64,000 bases of DNA from Prostheceraeus crozeri (lineage: Eukaryota > Platyhelminthes > Polycladida > Euryleptidae). The DNA lies in contig CAJQUW010004469.1 of NCBI GenBank assembly GCA_907163375.1, forward strand, positions 310,001 through 374,000. Reading direction: 5' to 3'. A program made the position numbers and the translations under genes. The number at the start of each line of letters is the position of its first letter. Positions within the stretch are counted from its first letter, which is position 1. Positions 60,571 to 64,000 of the stretch are shown here, one piece after another. The notes below the pieces were generated by a model. The model did no database searches and was not told where the DNA came from. It saw only the letters and a list, made by a program, of their open reading frames with translations.

Positions 60571-61366
60571 AAGCACAAAATGTGCAACGATGAGTCATCA
60601 TGTTGACTCAGCCCCCCCTCTGGAAGGAAGGTGAGGGAGAAAGCCAAGGATGTGATGGAAGGATGGGTCCGAGAGGAGGAAACGGGTCCCTCCCCCCTCT
60701 GGAAGGAAGAAGCAACTGTGAGGCAAGGGATGGGAAGGAAGGTGATAGGAATGTGGGAGGGATAGAGTGAGGAAAGGATGGGTGTTGGTGGTTTTGGGAT
60801 GAGAAAAGTTGGAAATCGTCATGAAGGAGGGTTTGGATGGGAAAGTGGAGTTTAGATTTGGAATCTGCGTGAAATTTTGGGTGGGAAAGGAAGGCGGGAG
60901 GAGTTTTCCTGAGAGGCAAGGGGTGGAGCGGCAGAGTTGGAAAAAGGCGGGTGTTGATGGTTTTGGGATGAGAAAAGTCGTTTTTCGCCATGAAGGAGTG
61001 CTCGGATGGGAAAATGGAGTGCAGATTCGGAGTCTACGTGAAATTTTGGGTTAGGAAGGATGTTTCCAGCGACATTGGAGAGAAAAAGTTTTGACCCCTC
61101 CCCCCTCCTGGAACAAGACTTCCAACTTTGGTGCTAGAGATCGTAGAAAGTCGTGCAATAGCTCGTTTGAAACTTGGGAGTGAGACAAATTCAGTAGAAA
61201 ACACGGCTTGTTCCTATCTGCCTTCGTTTAGAGGTGAGACGTCATTGAAAATGTGGGACATTGGCGAAAAAGCGACAGAGCTAGAATTTTTATGAAAATC
61301 GCTCTAGCGGGTGAACCAAGCCTCGGACGGGAAAACAGAGACCAGATTTGGAATCAGCGTGCGATG
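60571..61366. repeat. R1 copy B: purine-rich modular repeat, cut by Polinton 2
   Basis: Direct-orientation partner of 8840-9960. It starts with the same ACAAAATGTGCAACGATGAGT and near-perfect AP-1 palindrome (60591-60610). It has two module-1 units (about 60794 and 60961) and one module-2 unit (about 61097). Similarity stops at about 61366 where virus-like sequence begins. Open frames on both strands here only reflect composition. Confidence 0.75.
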
Positions 61367-61416
61367 TTACACTTGAATGTCATTCATGCTATGTCTCCGA
61401 AGTGATAGGAAGAAAG

Positions 61417-61839
61417 ATGACAGAAGCAGTAGAGTTTACGAATGAATTTTGTTCACTACGTTTTCATCGACAAATTCTTCGTGGTGTGATTAGGGACTAC
61501 ATCATCTCATTTCATCATGAAAAGGCAGACTTAGAATTTGCTATCGCTAAAGGTTACTTCGTTTTCCAACAGCTCATGGACAGTTTGATAAATAAAGATG
61601 TGAAAGGACGATTAGTTGCAGAGATTGAATTTGAGAAAGTGACTGATGAACATGCAGGTGAGCGTGTAGTGTTTCATTTTGCATCCTATTCTGCAGAGAC
61701 GATACATGATCCCAAAGATTTCTATCAGCGACACATGGCAAAAATTGCATCTCGACTAGATTCATTTCATGAGCATGGATCCAACTTGCTCTTATGTCGC
61801 ATAAAACACATTCATATTCAACTCAATGTGCAAAACTAG
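61417..61839 (+). pseudogene. Polinton 2 unknown protein (140 aa)
   Basis: From the ATG at 61417 the protein has a helical histidine-rich first half (FHRQILRGVIRDY) and a second half ending in a beta-like block (NLLLCRIKHIHIQLN). Its layout faintly recalls the N-terminal non-catalytic part of Polinton DNA polymerases, but no polymerase motif is present, so I leave it unnamed. It begins just inside the junction with R1. Confidence 0.45.
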
Positions 61840-61934
61840 ATTTGACCACAAGATTTGGCAAAAGCATTCATGAGTCAGTCGTCCACATGCCTCCTTTTCC
61901 CTGCCGCAACGAAGTCAGGGGAGAAACGGAGGTC

Positions 61935-61984
61935 TCTGATTGGCTCTCATAGTGTCAAATGTGGATTCGCAGGAGACTATAAAA
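61935..61984 (+). promoter_or_regulatory. Polinton 2 promoter: CCAAT element and TATA box
   Basis: TCTGATTGGCT (61935-61945) is followed 32 bases later by TATAAAA (61978-61984). The same element pair drives the minus-strand gene of Polinton 1 at 22613-22571. The first good ATG downstream is at 62113. Confidence 0.6.
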
Positions 61985-62112
61985 GCAGACGTCTCCCCAT
62001 TTTCTCTTCATTTCATTCTCTTGACTTGGAAAGCGTGTGTAACTTGCGAAAGGCATTCTCCGTCTCAATCTTGTCTGATTCAATCCTGTTTGCAAATTTA
62101 CAAGTAAGTGTC

Positions 62113-62346
62113 ATGACGGTGTGGCCTAAACCTTACCAACATTTTAGGAGAGAGACGCAGGAGAGTGTGTGGCCGATGATTGTACAAGCTTATTTTGTTG
62201 AACCATCACCACAACCGCCACCTCCACCACCTAGACGCTTTACCTTTAAGTCTTTTTGGGAATTGAAACTTAATTCGGGTCCTAAGCCCAAGACATTTAA
62301 TTTACTGGATGATGACGAAGACTTAGACTTTGTTGATAAGCTTTAA
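62113..62346 (+). pseudogene. Polinton 2 small proline-rich acidic-tail protein (78 aa)
   Basis: The ATG at 62113, about 130 bases after the TATA box, opens a 78-residue protein. It has a tryptophan-bearing start (MTVWPKPY), a short run of six prolines, a basic patch, and an acidic end DDDEDLDF. Short linear motifs with an acidic tail are typical of early regulatory proteins of small DNA viruses; the role is inference only. A longer open frame upstream (from 61855) lacks an ATG in good context and spans the promoter. Confidence 0.45.
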
Positions 62347-62469
62347 ATCATGTGAACGCTGCAAAAGGTCCTCTTAAGAGCCACCTCATGTGTCACTGCT
62401 AAGCTAACAATTTTCTTTTCTCTGATGATCATGAATGTACTTTGTGGTATTTTTTCGTTACAGACTGCC

Positions 62470-63128
62470 ATGGCCATGAATCCTACTCCAACTGCTGCAT
62501 CACTGAATCCTCAACATCTCGAGCTGTGGAATCCGAAAATTGAAAAGGTAATTCACGGCTATCCTACCTACAAACAACAAGTGCGCTACAACGGTGTTCG
62601 AATCTATCTTCAAACGCCGGTGGTATACTTACCAAAAGTGGATACGCAAGTAAATCGTTGCGGTCAAAACCTGAGTATCCCTATTGATAATTGGTTGCGT
62701 CAACAGCTTGCCATTTTAAAAGACGTTGTGAGGCAAAAGGCTCTGATTCCTACTGAAATATTACAATTGTGGCCAGAATACATCGCGGCACTCGCTGCTA
62801 TATTTTGCAAAGCAAGTATTGTAAAGTCACTTCAGGAGTGACAGTTGAACAGTCAGTTGAAACAGAATTGTCATCGCTAGGTGCAGGCTTTTATTCCTTT
62901 CATATTGAGGTGCCTGCTGTTTATGTGGGACCTCATCAATCTGACGGTAATTTGATTTCTCTCAATTTGCGCATTGCTCAAATTCATCATCAACCTGAGT
63001 TAACAGGTCTTGATCACATTGAGAAAGTCATTGATTCTTGTGTCAAAGAGTATCAAGAACCTGTCACTAAACCTAAGCGTCGTCGCACATCAAAGAAAGA
63101 TGGTGTTACCACCAAAGAGAAATCTTAA
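62470..63128 (+). pseudogene. Polinton 2 conserved protein region with basic tail
   Basis: The region begins around an ATGGCCATGAATCC start. It shows alternating beta-like and helical blocks (VRIYLQTPVVYLP, then FYSFHIEVPAVYVG and NLISLNLRIAQI) and a lysine/arginine tail (KPKRRRTSKK). The beta-rich body with a basic tail would suit a nucleic-acid-binding protein, such as a single-strand binding protein of the replication set, but I do not recognise a named family. Confidence 0.4.
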
Positions 63129-63279
63129 GTATTGTAATCAGTTAGTATGTAGTGAATGTGGAAAACGCGGTCTTGCGCGTTATGTTCAAATAAAACATTG
63201 TAATCATGTTGTATGTATCTTTTGTTATGTAAAGGACAGACATCCTTGTAAAGTTCCTGCTCAATGTATTATTTTGTAA
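63100..63279 (+). pseudogene. Polinton 2 small RING-like protein (59 aa)
   Basis: From the ATG at 63100 the frame has CSEC, then HCNHVVCIFC, then a CKVPAQC end. This is a compact C-x2-C ... H-C-x-H ... C-x2-C zinc-binding pattern close to a RING or RING-like finger, comparable in style to the RING of Polinton 1. Its start overlaps the end of the preceding region in another frame. It may modulate host ubiquitin signalling. Confidence 0.5.
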
Positions 63280-63289
63280 TGAAGTCTTT

Positions 63290-63885
63290 TTGATATTGTG
63301 GGTTGTCATCTTCATAGACAGTGAGGGAACACCCATGGAGGAATTGAGTGCTATTGCAATGAGTGAAAGTGATCAAACTGTTGTTAGTGTACATCATAGA
63401 TTTGCCTACTGTCCTCCACACAAAGGCGAATGGTCACGACGTCATGTGCATGGACGTGACTCCTTCTATTTTGATTCATATTGGATTTGTAAATGAAACG
63501 TATTTGATAAGTGATTTCAAACGGCGGCTGTAAGGTTTTCATATTGTTAAAATATTAGGAAATGATTCTGAGCGAGAAGCAACAACACTTCAGTTGCACA
63601 TTGATAATTTATATTTACCATGTTGGGTACTTCGTGTAAGACAAGACTATCATATGCATTGTGATCAAAAGAAGTTTAGAGATGAAATGATTTTTGATAT
63701 GGCTGTATGTTTCGGTGAGAGACATCACCTTTACAGACCACCATCCCATTGTAATACTAGAAATAAAGCTACCTACATTGCGAAAGTCTCTTCACGCTGG
63801 CATTGTAGTCTATGACGTCTATGTAGTCTATGACGTTTATGAACTGCATCTATATTATTGTCAACAGCATGGGTATATGTAAATC
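63290..63885 (+). pseudogene. Polinton 2 nuclease-like protein region (possible DEDD exonuclease)
   Basis: The opening VVIFIDSEGTPMEELSAIAM has the acidic DxE of the exonuclease I motif in DEDD 3'-5' exonucleases (DxEtTG-like), followed by an HHRFAY and WSRRHVHGRD block. Later sequence has LYLPCWVLRVRQDYH and a cysteine/histidine-rich end. Similar proteins occur in Polinton/adintovirus-type elements as I remember them; this is a moderate, not firm, call. An AATAAA at about 63949 follows as a probable poly(A) signal. Confidence 0.4.
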
Positions 63886-63948
63886 ATGTTTTTTACTCGT
63901 TATGAATGAGTGATGATCTTTTCATGAAGTGTATTTTGTCTGATGTTG

Positions 63949-63954
63949 AATAAA
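63949..63954 (+). terminator. Probable poly(A) signal
   Basis: AATAAA lies about 65 bases after the nuclease-like region, with a T-rich stretch following. Confidence 0.4.
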
Positions 63955-64000
63955 CTTACAGTGGAACATGATTGTTATTTCTGTTTTATTCATAGTGGAA

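Larger units (their letters stand above)
61367..64000 (+). mobile_element. Polinton 2: second Polinton-like fossil, runs off the window
   Basis: Closely packed plus-strand frames with overlapping ends, a CCAAT/TATA promoter like that of Polinton 1, a RING protein and a nuclease-like protein replace R1 abruptly at about 61367. No terminal inverted repeat like that of Polinton 1 is seen at this junction, and no capsid or integrase gene lies within the visible 2.6 kb. The gene set suggests the early or replication end of a Polinton or adintovirus-like element; the rest should lie beyond 64000. It is a fossil with a few breaks; age not estimable from one end. Confidence 0.6.

Noticed and set aside
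60608-60991. 127-aa proline/serine-rich minus-strand frame
   Set aside because: Low-complexity reading of the purine-rich R1 repeat.
8840-61366. R1 copies as long terminal repeats of one 52-kb element
   Set aside because: The interval holds many unrelated insertions and no LTR-element genes; the copies differ in module number and copy B is cut.

Overview
The window is AT-rich animal DNA with no long uninterrupted host gene. It is dominated by decayed mobile elements. The short word TAGGCCTA recurs (near 375, 6797, 27771, 45661), and Penelope-like elements, CR1/Jockey-type LINEs, short hAT-like elements and Polintons occur together. This suits a marine invertebrate, and an echinoderm is a reasonable but unproven guess.

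Layout. 1-8.26 kb: AT-rich, no gene seen. 8.26-8.81 kb: 3' end of a LINE on the minus strand. 8.84-10.1 kb: purine-rich modular repeat R1, copy A. 11.2-23.8 kb: Polinton 1, a fossil Polinton/Maverick with inverted ends about 97% identical. It keeps a packaging ATPase, an integrase with a chromodomain-like end, a major capsid protein, an adenain-like protease, a penton-like protein and small virion-type proteins. It also carries a UBA+RING (IAP-like) protein and a small membrane glycoprotein. No DNA polymerase B was recognised. 24-25 kb: a short fold-back and LINE pieces. 25-32 kb: intergenic DNA with a tRNA-like sequence and a complete short hAT-type element with an 8-bp target duplication. 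32.3-35.5 kb: Penelope-like reverse transcriptase, a LINE fragment, and a fold-back Penelope insertion with a GIY-YIG endonuclease and a 15-bp target duplication. 36-60 kb: intergenic DNA with two families of short inverted-repeat elements, Penelope scraps, word clusters and a few weak candidate host exons. 60.57-61.37 kb: R1 copy B, abutting at 61.4-64 kb a second virus-like locus (Polinton 2) that runs off the window.

How the parts relate. Polinton 1 supplies the morphogenesis half of a Polinton (capsid, packaging, maturation, integration). The locus at 61.4-64 kb carries a different set: a small acidic protein, a conserved basic-tailed protein, a RING protein and a nuclease-like protein, which looks like the early or replication side of a related element. 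Both loci share an 11-base CCAAT-type element upstream of a TATA box. R1 lies close to both. All virus-like parts are treated as fossils; Polinton 1 has about half a dozen breaks.
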